Counted from the first letter of the stretch, positions 25,841 through 34,421 are shown. The stretch: DNA of 64,000 nt from JAGNZR01 sp051648365 (GCA_051648365.1 JBOFEZ010000139.1:16606-80605); one strand, 5' to 3'. Program-made: numbers and translations. The notes: generated by a model from the sequence alone, not told the origin.

Positions 25841-26542
25841 TTAAAGTGCTGCCTCTAATGCAATTTCAACCATCTCTCTTAATGTTGTCTGTCTTTCTTC
25901 AGAGGTTGTTGCTTCCCCTGTTACAAGAGAATCTGATATTGTCAGTATTGTAAGAGCATTTACATTATGTTTCGCAGCAACAGTATAAAGTCCTGCTGTT
26001 TCCATCTCTACACAAAGAACTCCAAACTGAGCCCATTTTTTATATGACTCAAAATCATCTCCGTAAAACTCATCTGAAGTCATAACATTTCCAGCTTTTA
26101 TAGCTATATTTTTATCGTCTGCAGCTTTCATCGCTTTTCTGAAAAGTTCAAAAGAAGCTGTTGGTGCGTAATCCGCTCCATTAAATCTAAGTCTATTTAT
26201 CCCTGAATTAGAAGAACTTGACATAGCAAGAATTACATCTCTTATTTTTACATCTTCTCTGTAAGATCCTGCAGTTCCAACTCTTATTAGATTTTTACAT
26301 CCAAATTCTGTGATTAGTTCTGTTGCATAAATACAGATTGAAGGAACTCCCATTCCAGTTCCCTGTACAGATACTTTTTTACCTTTGTAAGTTCCTGTAA
26401 ATCCTAACATTCCTCTTACGTTGTTGTAGCAAACCACATCCTCAAGAAATGTCTCTGCTATCCATTTAGCTCTTAGAGGATCTCCTGGTAATAAAACCGT
26501 TTCTGCTATATCTCCCTTTTTTGCTCCTATATGTACACTCAT
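25841..26542 (-). CDS. deoD: Purine-nucleoside phosphorylase, DeoD type
   Basis: Phosphorolysis of purine (deoxy)ribonucleosides to base plus (deoxy)ribose-1-phosphate. Family blocks are HIGAKKGDIAETVLLPGDPLRAKW at the N-terminus, RVGTAGSY near residue 87, and the MSSSSNSGINR and CVEMETAGLY purine-pocket segments. A longer frame begins at TTG 26578, but GGAGG lies 5 bases before ATG 26542, giving the standard 233-residue hexameric form. It sits 36 bases after deoB. Confidence 0.97.
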   Translation of the reverse strand: MSVHIGAKKGDIAETVLLPGDPLRAKWIAETFLEDVVCYNNVRGMLGFTGTYKGKKVSVQGTGMGVPSICIYATELITEFGCKNLIRVGTAGSYREDVKIRDVILAMSSSSNSGINRLRFNGADYAPTASFELFRKAMKAADDKNIAIKAGNVMTSDEFYGDDFESYKKWAQFGVLCVEMETAGLYTVAAKHNVNALTILTISDSLVTGEATTSEERQTTLREMVEIALEAAL

Positions 26543-26578
26543 TTTTACCTCCAAATATTTTATTTTATAGTTAATCAA

Positions 26579-27757
26579 TTATTTTATTTCTGATAAAAAA
26601 CTTCCAGAAATATCTGTTTTTCCAAGAATAAAATCCTCTATTGTTGCTGCTATATCTCCGAAGCTACTTCTAGTTCCCAAGTTCACTCCAGATTTAAGAG
26701 TTTTTCCATAAATCAATAATGGAATATATTCTCTTGTATGATCTGTACCTTTATAAGTTGGGTCACATCCATGATCAGCAGTTATAATAAGCATCTCTTT
26801 TTCCTTTAGATTTTCCATAATTTCAGGAAGAAAAGAATCAAATTCTTCTAGAGCAAGTTTGTAACCTTTAACATCTCTTCTATGACCAAACTTCATATCA
26901 AAATCTACAAGATTAGTAAATATAAGTCCTCTGCTATCCTCTTTAAGAGCTACTATGGTCTTTTGAATTCCATCCAAATTATCCTTGTTAGTTCCTCTAT
27001 TTTCGGTTATTCCTATCCCCGCGAATATATCACTTGTTTTACCTATTCCTATGACGTCTAATCCAGCTTCTTTTATTCTATCAAGCATAGTAACTTTAGG
27101 CGGCACTACAGAATAATCATGTCTATTCGTTGTTCTTGTAAAATCTCCTTTTCCTTTTCCAGTATACGGTCTTGCTATTACTCTTGCCACTGGAGAGTGC
27201 TCGTTGCATATCTCAAGTGCTATTTTACAAGCCTTATATAATTCCTCCAAAGGGATATGATCTTCATGTGCTGCTATCTGAAGAACTGGATCTGCCGATG
27301 TATATAGTATCCATGCCCCAGTTTTTATCTGTTCATCTCCATAGTCATCAAGAACTGCAGTCCCTGAATATGGAAGGTTGCATAGTATTTTTCTTCCTGT
27401 ACGTTCCTCTATTAATTTTATTACTTCAGAAGAAAATCCTTTGCTATACGTAGGGAAGCCTTTATCTGGAACTATTCCAGCAATCTCCCAATGTCCTGTT
27501 GTTGTGTCTTTTCCTATAGATTTTTCATCTGCTTTTCCATAGATTCCCATAGGATTTTCTGTCTTTGGAACTCCTAAAATTTCTATTATATTTCCCAGAC
27601 CGAGTTTCTGCATATTTGGGAGATTTAATCCTCCAGTAGCTAAAGCTATATGTCCAAGAGTGTTAGCTCCCTCATCTCCATAATCTTTAGAATCTGGAGT
27701 ATAGCCAACACCTAAACTATCTAAAACTATTATCGTGGCTCTTTCAATTTTTTCCAT
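26579..27757 (-). CDS. deoB: Phosphopentomutase
   Basis: Interconverts (deoxy)ribose-1-phosphate and -5-phosphate, joining the phosphorylases to DeoC. Alkaline-phosphatase superfamily metal ligands are seen in IVLDSLGVGYTPD at the start, the catalytic threonine in GKDTTTGHWEIAG near residue 85, and metal sites in DFDMKFGHRRD and ITADHGCDPT. The 392 residues are standard. It is preceded by AGGAGG and follows deoC after 18 bases. Confidence 0.98.
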   Translation of the reverse strand: MEKIERATIIVLDSLGVGYTPDSKDYGDEGANTLGHIALATGGLNLPNMQKLGLGNIIEILGVPKTENPMGIYGKADEKSIGKDTTTGHWEIAGIVPDKGFPTYSKGFSSEVIKLIEERTGRKILCNLPYSGTAVLDDYGDEQIKTGAWILYTSADPVLQIAAHEDHIPLEELYKACKIALEICNEHSPVARVIARPYTGKGKGDFTRTTNRHDYSVVPPKVTMLDRIKEAGLDVIGIGKTSDIFAGIGITENRGTNKDNLDGIQKTIVALKEDSRGLIFTNLVDFDMKFGHRRDVKGYKLALEEFDSFLPEIMENLKEKEMLIITADHGCDPTYKGTDHTREYIPLLIYGKTLKSGVNLGTRSSFGDIAATIEDFILGKTDISGSFLSEIK

Positions 27758-27775
27758 AGATCCTTCCTCCTAAGA

Positions 27776-28441
27776 TTAATATTCTCCCTCTTTCATCTTT
27801 CCAGTTGTCACAAGCTGTACTCCTGAAGATGTTCCAAGTCTATCGGCTCCAGCATTTATAAATTCCTCTGCAGTTGCAAGATCTTTTACTCCTCCTGCAG
27901 CTTTAATTTTAATCTTATCTCCAACTACAGTTTTCATCAACTTAAGATCTTGGAGTGTTGCTCCTCCCGTTCCGAATCCTGTAGATGTTTTTACAAAATC
28001 AGCACCTGCGTCCACACACATCTGACTTGCAATTTTTTTCTCCTCATCTGTCAGGTAACAATTTTCTATTATTACTTTAAGCACATTGCTTCCAATAGCT
28101 TCTTTAATTTCTCTTATCTCTTGCTCAACTTCAGCGTGCATTCCAGATTTCATGAAACCTATATTGATAACCATATCTATTTCTGACGCACCATCAGCTA
28201 TGCATTTTTTAGCTTCAAAAACTTTAGCTTCTTTACTCATAGCTCCAAGAGGGAAACCTATAACAGCACAAACTTTTACATCTGATCCCTCTAACTCTTT
28301 TGTAGCAGTTGGCACATATGAACCATTTACACATACTGCATAAAAATTATACTCTCTTGCTTCTTTACAAAGTTTTTTAATATCCTCTACTATTGTTGTT
28401 GCCTTTAGTACTGTATGGTCTATATATTTATTTATTTTCAT
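27776..28441 (-). CDS. deoC: Deoxyribose-phosphate aldolase
   Basis: Splits deoxyribose-5-phosphate into acetaldehyde and glyceraldehyde-3-phosphate, feeding glycolysis. Class I aldolase: the Schiff-base lysine is K151 in FVKTSTGFG, the second active-site lysine K180 in IKAAGGVK, with D89 in EIDMVINIG. The 221-residue length is normal. It starts right after the pdp stop, whose final codons also form the GGGGGA ribosome site, so translation is probably coupled. Confidence 0.97.
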   Translation of the reverse strand: MKINKYIDHTVLKATTIVEDIKKLCKEAREYNFYAVCVNGSYVPTATKELEGSDVKVCAVIGFPLGAMSKEAKVFEAKKCIADGASEIDMVINIGFMKSGMHAEVEQEIREIKEAIGSNVLKVIIENCYLTDEEKKIASQMCVDAGADFVKTSTGFGTGGATLQDLKLMKTVVGDKIKIKAAGGVKDLATAEEFINAGADRLGTSSGVQLVTTGKMKEGEY

Positions 28442-28443
28442 CC

Positions 28444-29748
28444 TTATCCCCCTATGATTTCTAATATTATTGGTTTTTCGGATACTTTTTCAGTTGAATA
28501 CCGAATAGCTGAATCTACAACTGCGACGATACTTTCTGTTAAATTTCCTTTATGATAAAAATCCAGAATTTTATCTCCTTTTTTTACTCTACTTCCAACT
28601 TTGGCTTTCATTATTATTCCTACAGAGTGGTCTATTTCATCTTCTTTAGTTGCTCTTCCTGCTCCAAGCATCATAGCTGCTCTTCCTATTTCATCTGCTG
28701 CTATTTCAGAGATATATCCATCATCTTTCGCTAAATATGGAGTTACTTCCTTGGCTACCTCAAGTAACGAATAATCATCACAAATTCTAGGGTCTCCCCC
28801 TGAAGCCTCTATAAAGCTTTTCAAATTATCTAAAGCTTTTCCAGAAGCAATTACTTCTTCAACTATTTTTATTCCTTCTTCCACAGTTGAAACATCACCT
28901 TTCATTTTAAGGGCTTGTGCTCCAAGTTTAACTATGAGATCTTGAAATAGTTTTGGACCTCTACCCTTAAGTGTTTCGATTGCTTCAATTACTTCTAAAG
29001 AGTTCCCCACTGCATTTCCAAGTGGTTCATCCATATTGCTGAGCATACAAACTATATTTCTATTGAAGAGTTTTCCAAGTTTATGCATAGTTTCCGCAAG
29101 TTTCTTTGCATCCTCAAATGTTTTCATAAAAGCTCCAGATCCTACCTTTACATCCAATATTATAGCATCTGCATGAACAGCCAGTTTTTTACTCATAATT
29201 GAGCTAGCTATAAGAGGAATACTCGACACTGTTCCTGTTACATCACGAAGAGCATACAATTTTTTATCCAGCGGAACTATTTTTTCTGAAGCTCCCATAA
29301 GACCAGTTCCAACTTTATTTACAAGTTCAATTAATGCTTCCCTTGTTTCACAAAATTTGAATCCCTTTATAGATTCAAATTTATCTATAGTTCCTCCTGT
29401 ATGACCAAGCCCTTTTCCTGAAAGTTTTGCCGTACCCATTCCTAGAGCTCCTAAAACTGGGGCAAGTGCAATAGTTGTTTTGTCTCCAACTCCTCCTGTA
29501 GAATGTTTATCCACAAGAAATTTATCTGTTCCCGGAAAATCTATAGTATCTCCCGAATTTATCATTTCAGCAGTAAAATATTTGAGTTCATTATCATCCA
29601 TACCTCTAAAATAAACTGCCATTAAAAAAGCTGACATCTGATAGTCAGGTATTTTCCCTTCGGAGTAATTCTTCAAAAAGAATTTCACCTCTTCCTCTGT
29701 CAATATCTTTCCATCTCTCTTTTTTTCAATTATATCTACAGCTCTCAT
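28444..29748 (-). CDS. pdp: Pyrimidine-nucleoside phosphorylase
   Basis: Phosphorolysis of uridine, thymidine and deoxyuridine. It opens MRAVDIIEKKRDGKILTEEE, as in the Bacillus-type Pdp family, and has the signature SGKGLGHTGGTIDKFESI near residue 108 and the phosphate-binding KHSTGGVGDKTT near 81. The 434-residue length matches Pdp, and I prefer this over the thymidine-specific DeoA, though the two cannot be separated fully by eye. It is first gene of the deo operon, with a consensus promoter and a palindrome just before its ribosome site. Confidence 0.93.
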   Translation of the reverse strand: MRAVDIIEKKRDGKILTEEEVKFFLKNYSEGKIPDYQMSAFLMAVYFRGMDDNELKYFTAEMINSGDTIDFPGTDKFLVDKHSTGGVGDKTTIALAPVLGALGMGTAKLSGKGLGHTGGTIDKFESIKGFKFCETREALIELVNKVGTGLMGASEKIVPLDKKLYALRDVTGTVSSIPLIASSIMSKKLAVHADAIILDVKVGSGAFMKTFEDAKKLAETMHKLGKLFNRNIVCMLSNMDEPLGNAVGNSLEVIEAIETLKGRGPKLFQDLIVKLGAQALKMKGDVSTVEEGIKIVEEVIASGKALDNLKSFIEASGGDPRICDDYSLLEVAKEVTPYLAKDDGYISEIAADEIGRAAMMLGAGRATKEDEIDHSVGIIMKAKVGSRVKKGDKILDFYHKGNLTESIVAVVDSAIRYSTEKVSEKPIILEIIGG

Positions 29749-29762
29749 TTTTCCTCCTTTCC

Positions 29763-29780
29763 AATATTTCTGGAAATATT
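29763..29780. promoter_or_regulatory. Palindromic operator candidate of the deo operon
   Basis: AATATTTC-TG-GAAATATT is a perfect 8-2-8 inverted repeat, between the -10 box and the Shine-Dalgarno of pdp. The position fits a repressor site. No regulator gene is adjacent. Confidence 0.55.
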
Positions 29781-29792
29781 TATCAGTATTTT

Positions 29793-29821
29793 ATTATAAC
29801 TTATATTTAAAAAAATAACAA
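29793..29821 (-). promoter_or_regulatory. Promoter of the pdp-deoC-deoB-deoD-cdd-ogg operon
   Basis: Minus strand TTGTTA (29816-29821), 17-base spacer, perfect TATAAT (29793-29798), about 45 bases before pdp. Confidence 0.7.
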
Positions 29822-29840
29822 CCGGACAACTTGCTGGAAG

Positions 29841-29882
29841 CAAAAGAAAAAGGGAGGTCTGTCTCCAGCTCTCTCCCTTTAA
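29841..29882 (-). terminator. Terminator after the BMP lipoprotein gene at 29891
   Basis: AAAGGGAG/CTCCCTTT 8-bp stem (29849-29856, 29873-29880) with a 16-base loop; the minus strand then reads TTCTTTT. It separates lipoprotein genes from the deo operon. Confidence 0.75.
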
Positions 29883-29890
29883 TCATCTAA

Positions 29891-30883
29891 TTATTTTACC
29901 ACTATTTCTCCAGATTTTATCTTACTGATAATCTCCTGTAGTCTATTAATATTTTCAGCACCGATAGTATCTTTTGTATTTCTTAAATCCGTAACTCCAA
30001 CTCCGTTCTCAGCAACTCCCAAAACATTATTTCCTGGTTGAAATTTTCCTTCAACAAGAGATTTTACAGTGTCATATACAGCTATATCCACATTTTTAAC
30101 CATAGAAGTCAATACAGTTCCTTGTGCGACGTCATCTTGGTCAGAGTCCACTCCGATTGCATATTTCCCTAATTCTTTAGCACCTTCTATTACTCCGATT
30201 CCTGTAGCTCCTGCCGCATGATAAACAACATCTGCTCCCTGATTAATTTGAGATATGGCAATTTCTTTTCCTTTCAACGGATCATTAAATGGATTTATTC
30301 CTCCTACTGACACAGATATAACTTTCATATCAGGGTTGATATATTTAGCTCCCTGCTCATATCCTTTTTGAAATTTTTGAATCTGCGGAACATCTATTCC
30401 ACCTACGAATCCTATAGTTCCTGTTTTAGACATCATAGCAGCAACTGCTCCCACCAAAAATGAACCTTCATCTTCTCTAAAAAGAAGATTTTTTGTATTA
30501 GGCTGTTCAACTGCCGTATCTATCATTGCAAATTTTATATTTGGGTATTCACCGGCTACTTTATTAGTAGCATCTGTCATTTGAAAGCCTGTAGCTACAA
30601 CTAAGTCATAATCAGCTTCTGCAAATTCTCTTAAAAACTGCTCATCTTCTGCTGAAGAAGCTGGCTCTACATATTTGAAATCAATTCCGAATTCTTTTTT
30701 AGCCATTTCAAGACCTCTATAGGCTGAATCGTTGAAAGATTTGTCTCCAAGTCCTCCTGTAGAAAGTACAATACCAATTTTTAAAGCTTCCTTCTCTGAT
30801 ACCGTTTCAGAAGAATCTTTAGAACCACATGACGTAAATAAAAGTGTAGATAAAATTATTAATCCTGAAAATAATTTTTTCAT
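29891..30883 (-). CDS. BMP-family nucleoside-binding lipoprotein, copy 1
   Basis: Substrate-binding lipoprotein of the basic membrane protein family (PnrA/TmpC/BmpD), whose characterised members bind purine nucleosides for an ABC importer. Signal peptide and lipobox LLFTSCGSK put the lipid-bearing Cys at 19. The mature protein opens LKIGIVLSTGGLGDKSFND, the family signature. Further conserved blocks are AMIDTAV and GVIEGAKELGKYAIGVDSDQDD. The 330 residues are typical. It is the last of three paralogues in tandem, with its own promoter. No ABC ATPase or permease gene is nearby. Confidence 0.9.
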   Translation of the reverse strand: MKKLFSGLIILSTLLFTSCGSKDSSETVSEKEALKIGIVLSTGGLGDKSFNDSAYRGLEMAKKEFGIDFKYVEPASSAEDEQFLREFAEADYDLVVATGFQMTDATNKVAGEYPNIKFAMIDTAVEQPNTKNLLFREDEGSFLVGAVAAMMSKTGTIGFVGGIDVPQIQKFQKGYEQGAKYINPDMKVISVSVGGINPFNDPLKGKEIAISQINQGADVVYHAAGATGIGVIEGAKELGKYAIGVDSDQDDVAQGTVLTSMVKNVDIAVYDTVKSLVEGKFQPGNNVLGVAENGVGVTDLRNTKDTIGAENINRLQEIISKIKSGEIVVK

Positions 30884-30918
30884 TCTTTCCTCCTAAATTA
30901 TTTTTTTATAATCTTTTA

Positions 30919-30947
30919 ATTTTAACATTTTTCCCTAAAGAGTTCAA
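30919..30947 (-). promoter_or_regulatory. Promoter of BMP copy 1
   Basis: Minus strand TTGAAC (30942-30947), 17 bases, TAAAAT (30919-30924). The box pair is nearly the same as that before copy 2. Confidence 0.6.
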
Positions 30948-30963
30948 GAATTTATTTTGTAAT

Positions 30964-31001
30964 AAAAAAATCTCAGAATTCCAAAATTCTGAGATTTTTT
31001 T
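30964..31001. terminator. Terminator between BMP copies 2 and 1
   Basis: Perfect arms TCTCAGAATT/AATTCTGAGA (30971-30980, 30985-30994) extended by A/T tracts, loop CCAA. It should end the copy 2 transcript. Confidence 0.88.
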
Positions 31002-31002
31002 A

Positions 31003-32031
31003 TTACTTAACTACTATTTCTCCTGATTTTATCTTAGCTATAATTTCTTGAAGTTTAGCAAGATTTTCTGCTCCGATTATATCTTTAGTATTTCTGAAAT
31101 CAGTAGTTCCAACTCCATTTTCTGCAACTCCGAAAATATGTGTTCCAGTTTTGAAATTTCCATCTACAACTGATTTTACAGTATCATAGACAGCTACATC
31201 TATATTTTTAAGCATAGAAGTTAAAACTACACCTGGTGCAACATCATCTTGATCCGAGTCTACTCCAATTGCATATTTACCTAACTCTTTAGCTCCTTCT
31301 ATAACTCCAATTCCAGTAGCTCCTGCTGCATGATAAACAACATCTGCCCCTTGCTTAATTTGAGATATAGCAATTTCTTTTCCTTTCAATGGATCGTTAA
31401 ATGGATTTTGTCCTCCAGCATATACTGTAAGAACTTTAGCTCCAGAGTTAACGTATTTTGCTCCTTGCTCATATCCTCTTTGGAATTTTTGAATTAAAGG
31501 AACTTCAATTCCTCCAACAAATCCTATAGTTCCTGTCTTAGACATCATAGCAGCGACTGCTCCCATAAGGAACGATCCTTCATCTTCTTTAAAAAGAAGA
31601 TTTCTTGTATTTGGAGATTCAATAATATCATCTATCATAGCAAATTTAATATTAGGATAGTCAGCAGCTACTTTTTTGGCAGCATCTGTCATTTGGAATC
31701 CCGTAGCTATTATTAAATCATAGTTTGCATCTGCATACTCTCTTAAGAACTGCTCATCTTCTGCTGAAGAAGCAGGCTCCACATATTTAAATTCAACACC
31801 TAAGTCTTTCTTAGCCATTTCAAGACCTCTGTGAGCTGAATCATTGAAAGATTTGTCTCCAAGCCCTCCTGTTGAAAGCACAATACCTACTTTTAATGAA
31901 CTTGTTGCTGGAGCTGCTGCAGTATTTTGCGTAGCTTTCTCCTCTGTCGGCTTTGCAGCTTCTTTAGAACCACCACAAGCTGTAAGTAAAAGTGAAGATA
32001 ATACAACTAAACCTGAAATTAATTTTTTCAT
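31003..32031 (-). CDS. BMP-family nucleoside-binding lipoprotein, copy 2
   Basis: Close paralogue of the genes on either side. Lipobox LLLTACGGSK is followed by an Ala/Thr/Glu-rich linker of about 25 residues that copies 1 and 3 have in shorter form. The binding-protein core begins LKVGIVLSTGGLGDKSFND. The longer frame to 32046 contains GGGGAGG as codons, which is the ribosome site for ATG 32031 (342 residues). Its own promoter and terminator make it an independent transcript. Same expected role: capture of nucleosides, ligand unknown. Confidence 0.9.
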   Translation of the reverse strand: MKKLISGLVVLSSLLLTACGGSKEAAKPTEEKATQNTAAAPATSSLKVGIVLSTGGLGDKSFNDSAHRGLEMAKKDLGVEFKYVEPASSAEDEQFLREYADANYDLIIATGFQMTDAAKKVAADYPNIKFAMIDDIIESPNTRNLLFKEDEGSFLMGAVAAMMSKTGTIGFVGGIEVPLIQKFQRGYEQGAKYVNSGAKVLTVYAGGQNPFNDPLKGKEIAISQIKQGADVVYHAAGATGIGVIEGAKELGKYAIGVDSDQDDVAPGVVLTSMLKNIDVAVYDTVKSVVDGNFKTGTHIFGVAENGVGTTDFRNTKDIIGAENLAKLQEIIAKIKSGEIVVK

Positions 32032-32072
32032 TTTGTTCCTCCCCATGTTTTTTTATATTACAAACATTTTTA

Positions 32073-32101
32073 ATTTTAACACATTTTTTTTATAAATTCA
32101 A
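32073..32101 (-). promoter_or_regulatory. Promoter of BMP copy 2
   Basis: Minus strand TTGAAT (32096-32101), 17 bases, TAAAAT (32073-32078). The rest of the 32032-32217 gap is AT-rich and shows nothing else. Confidence 0.6.
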
Positions 32102-32217
32102 CATTTTCGAACTAAAAAAACACTTAATTCATTTCTGTTCCTAACATTAATTCTACAAAAAAAATAGTGTGTTCTCTTCCCTTAAAAAATTTATAACTTT
32201 TAAATTATATCAAGTTA

Positions 32218-33231
32218 TTATTGTTTAACTACTATTTCCCCTGATTTTATCTTAGCTATAATCTCATCAAGTTTAGCAAGATTTTCTGCTCCGATTATAT
32301 CCTTAGTATTTTTGAACTCAGTTGTTCCAACTCCATTTTCTGCAATTCCGAAAGCATGTGTTCCAGCTTGAAACTCTCCATCTACAACTGATTTTACAGT
32401 ATCATAGACAGCTACATCTACATTCTTAAGCATAGAAGTTAAAACTACACCTGGTGCAACATCATCTTGATCCGAGTCTACTCCGATTGCATATTTACCC
32501 AATTCTTTAGCTCCATCTATAACTCCAATTCCTGTTGACCCTGATGCATGGTAAACAACATCCGCTCCCTGTTTAATCTCAGATATAGCAATTTCTTTTC
32601 CTTTTAATGGATCGTTAAATGGATTTTGTCCCCCTACATATGCAGCAAGAACTTTAATATCAGGATTTATATATTTAGCTCCCTGCTCATATCCCTTTTG
32701 GAATTTTTGCATCAACGGAATCTCTATCCCTCCAACAAACCCTATGATTTTGGTTTTAGACATCATAGCAGCAACCGCTCCCATAAGGAATGATCCTTCC
32801 TCTTCTTTAAAAAGAAGATTTCTTGTATTTGAAGATTCCACAACTCCATCTATCATAGCAAATTTAATATTAGGATAATCTGCTGCCACTTTTTTAGTAG
32901 CATCTACCATGTCAAATCCTGTAGCTATTATTAAATCATAGTTTGCATCTGCATACTCTCTTAAAAATTGATCATCTTCTGTTGGAGAAGCTATTTCTAC
33001 ATATTTAAATTCAACACCTAGATCTTTCTTAGCCATTTCAAGACCTCTGTAAGCTGAATCGTTGAAAGATTTGTCTCCAAGCCCTCCTGTTGAAAGTACA
33101 ATACCTACTTTTAATGGGCTTTTTACTGCAGTATTTTTTCCCTCTGTCGGGTTTGTAGTTTCTTTAGAACCACCACAAGCTGTAAGTAGAAGAGATGACA
33201 ATATCGTTAAAACTAAAATTAATTTTTTCAT
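32218..33231 (-). CDS. BMP-family nucleoside-binding lipoprotein, copy 3
   Basis: Third paralogue, 337 residues, directly downstream of tsx. Lipobox LLLTACGGSK; core opens LKVGIVLSTGGLGDKSFND; conserved GVIDGAKELGKYAIGVDSDQDD and C-terminal IIAKIKSGEIVVK. It differs from the others at several sites near the expected binding pocket: VEIASPTEDD rather than VEPASSAEDE, and MVDATKK rather than MTDAxxK. It may therefore prefer another nucleoside. I see no terminator between tsx and this gene, so it may be cotranscribed with tsx and share its riboswitch. GAGGAG lies before ATG. Confidence 0.9.
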   Translation of the reverse strand: MKKLILVLTILSSLLLTACGGSKETTNPTEGKNTAVKSPLKVGIVLSTGGLGDKSFNDSAYRGLEMAKKDLGVEFKYVEIASPTEDDQFLREYADANYDLIIATGFDMVDATKKVAADYPNIKFAMIDGVVESSNTRNLLFKEEEGSFLMGAVAAMMSKTKIIGFVGGIEIPLMQKFQKGYEQGAKYINPDIKVLAAYVGGQNPFNDPLKGKEIAISEIKQGADVVYHASGSTGIGVIDGAKELGKYAIGVDSDQDDVAPGVVLTSMLKNVDVAVYDTVKSVVDGEFQAGTHAFGIAENGVGTTEFKNTKDIIGAENLAKLDEIIAKIKSGEIVVKQ

Positions 33232-33309
33232 TTTATTTTCTCCTCATTTTTTTATTACATATTTTTTATTTCAATAATTTTTTCAATTTAATGCTTTTAT
33301 CATTTATAA

Positions 33310-34221
33310 TTAGAACTTATACGTAACTGCAAAAAAGTGAGAAAATCCTGTAGACTCTACTTTTTTTCCATTCCACGGAATTTCTGCTCCGTCTTTTCCA
33401 TTTATCATATTTTTAGTATATTTTAATCCATATCCTAAAGCATAGTTATCTGAATGCCAGTAAAATCCGTTAAACCATTGAAACTCATCAGAAGTTCTGT
33501 GTTCATCTTTGTATGCTGCATCAAATTGATATGCCATATACCCCTGATATGCAAGAAATGTTCCATTCTCAAAGAAATAAAAAGGTTTAAACCAGTTATT
33601 TTTAACTAAATATCCGTCCCATTTTTCTTCTCTTTCAGAATCAAAATCTTCAGCTACATAAAGTGCATAGGCATTTAACCCCATCGTTCCTAACCATGGA
33701 ACCTCTATATCAGTTCCAAGTCCAAGTCCATTTATCCAAAGATCTGATTCTCCCGCCTTAAGGTATCCAGCTAAATAAACTTCTTTAACAGGTCCTAAAG
33801 ATAAATCTGCATTAAACATTTCGTTCATTGATAATCTAGGCATTAATTCTGCAAAGAAATTAGTATTTCCTGCTTTCTCTGATTTTACGTTGAAATCAGA
33901 AAATTCTTCATTATGAACTACATCTGAAAAATCTATATATCCATAAAAATCGAAAGCTCCTTTTCTTCCTCCAATCTCTATTTCTAAATAAGTGTCATTT
34001 GCTTTTGGACCAAGTGCTGTCATTCCGTTTCCATGCATTAAATTGAAATTTACAAATTTAAAATCTCTTGAAATTGGAGTTTCCGCTGTTACTTCAATTT
34101 TTTCCTCTGCAACAATAACTATCGGCTCTATCGCTACTGTTGGAGCTACTACTATCTCTTTTGCAATTGCTACCGAACTTATTACTACAAGTGTTGCAAG
34201 CATTAAACTTAATTTTTTCAT
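33310..34221 (-). CDS. tsx: Nucleoside-specific outer-membrane channel, Tsx family
   Basis: Outer-membrane beta-barrel pore for nucleosides. Signal peptide of about 20 residues (MLATLVVISSVAIA), then a Val/Ile/Glu/Pro-rich stretch to about residue 45 not seen in enterobacterial Tsx. The barrel follows: DFKFVNFNLMHGNG, TYLEIEIGGRKGAFDFYGYIDF, and a typical C-terminal strand ending HFFAVTYKF with terminal Phe, the outer-membrane assembly signal. The 303-residue length fits. It sits behind a purine riboswitch and terminator and ahead of three nucleoside-binding lipoprotein genes, which supports the assignment. Confidence 0.92.
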   Translation of the reverse strand: MKKLSLMLATLVVISSVAIAKEIVVAPTVAIEPIVIVAEEKIEVTAETPISRDFKFVNFNLMHGNGMTALGPKANDTYLEIEIGGRKGAFDFYGYIDFSDVVHNEEFSDFNVKSEKAGNTNFFAELMPRLSMNEMFNADLSLGPVKEVYLAGYLKAGESDLWINGLGLGTDIEVPWLGTMGLNAYALYVAEDFDSEREEKWDGYLVKNNWFKPFYFFENGTFLAYQGYMAYQFDAAYKDEHRTSDEFQWFNGFYWHSDNYALGYGLKYTKNMINGKDGAEIPWNGKKVESTGFSHFFAVTYKF

Positions 34222-34248
34222 TTTTCCCCCAAATTAAATTATTTTTAT

Positions 34249-34278
34249 AAAAGAAAAGGTCTATGCAGAGCATAGACC
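34249..34278 (-). terminator. Riboswitch-controlled terminator upstream of tsx
   Basis: GGTCTATGC/GCATAGACC perfect 9-bp stem (34270-34278 and 34258-34266) with a 3-base loop, then TTTTCTTTT on the minus strand. Its 5' arm is also complementary to the aptamer's closing strand. Confidence 0.9.
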
Positions 34279-34314
34279 AATTTAAATAAAACTTTTACAG
34301 TTAATATAAATTAG

Positions 34315-34377
34315 TCCATAGAGAATCATTCATGGTGATTCGTAGAAACGTTCCTCCTTATTAGGAACATATATGGA
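34315..34377 (-). ncRNA. Purine riboswitch aptamer, guanine/hypoxanthine type
   Basis: Read on the minus strand: P1 TCCATA/TATGGA (34372-34377, 34315-34320), P2 GTTCCT/AGGAAC with loop AATAAGG, junction GTTTCTAC, P3 GAATCA/TGATTC with loop CCATGAA. The loop GG and CC can make the loop-loop contact. The base before the P1 3' strand is C, the position that selects guanine (U selects adenine). Downstream, bases 34307-34320 can pair with 34271-34284 over 14 positions with wobbles, an antiterminator competing with the terminator. This predicts an OFF switch for tsx. Confidence 0.92.
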
Positions 34378-34392
34378 TTTTCTTTTTTGTTT

Positions 34393-34421
34393 ATTATATA
34401 GGTTATTATTTTTATTGTCAA
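34393..34421 (-). promoter_or_regulatory. Promoter of tsx
   Basis: Minus strand perfect TTGACA (34416-34421), 17 bases, perfect TATAAT (34393-34398). The transcript would begin shortly before the aptamer. Confidence 0.82.

Noticed and set aside
34315..34377. Adenine rather than guanine riboswitch
   Set aside because: The specificity base ahead of the P1 3' strand is C, not U, and the junction GTTTCTAC is of the standard purine form rather than the 2'-deoxyguanosine variant.
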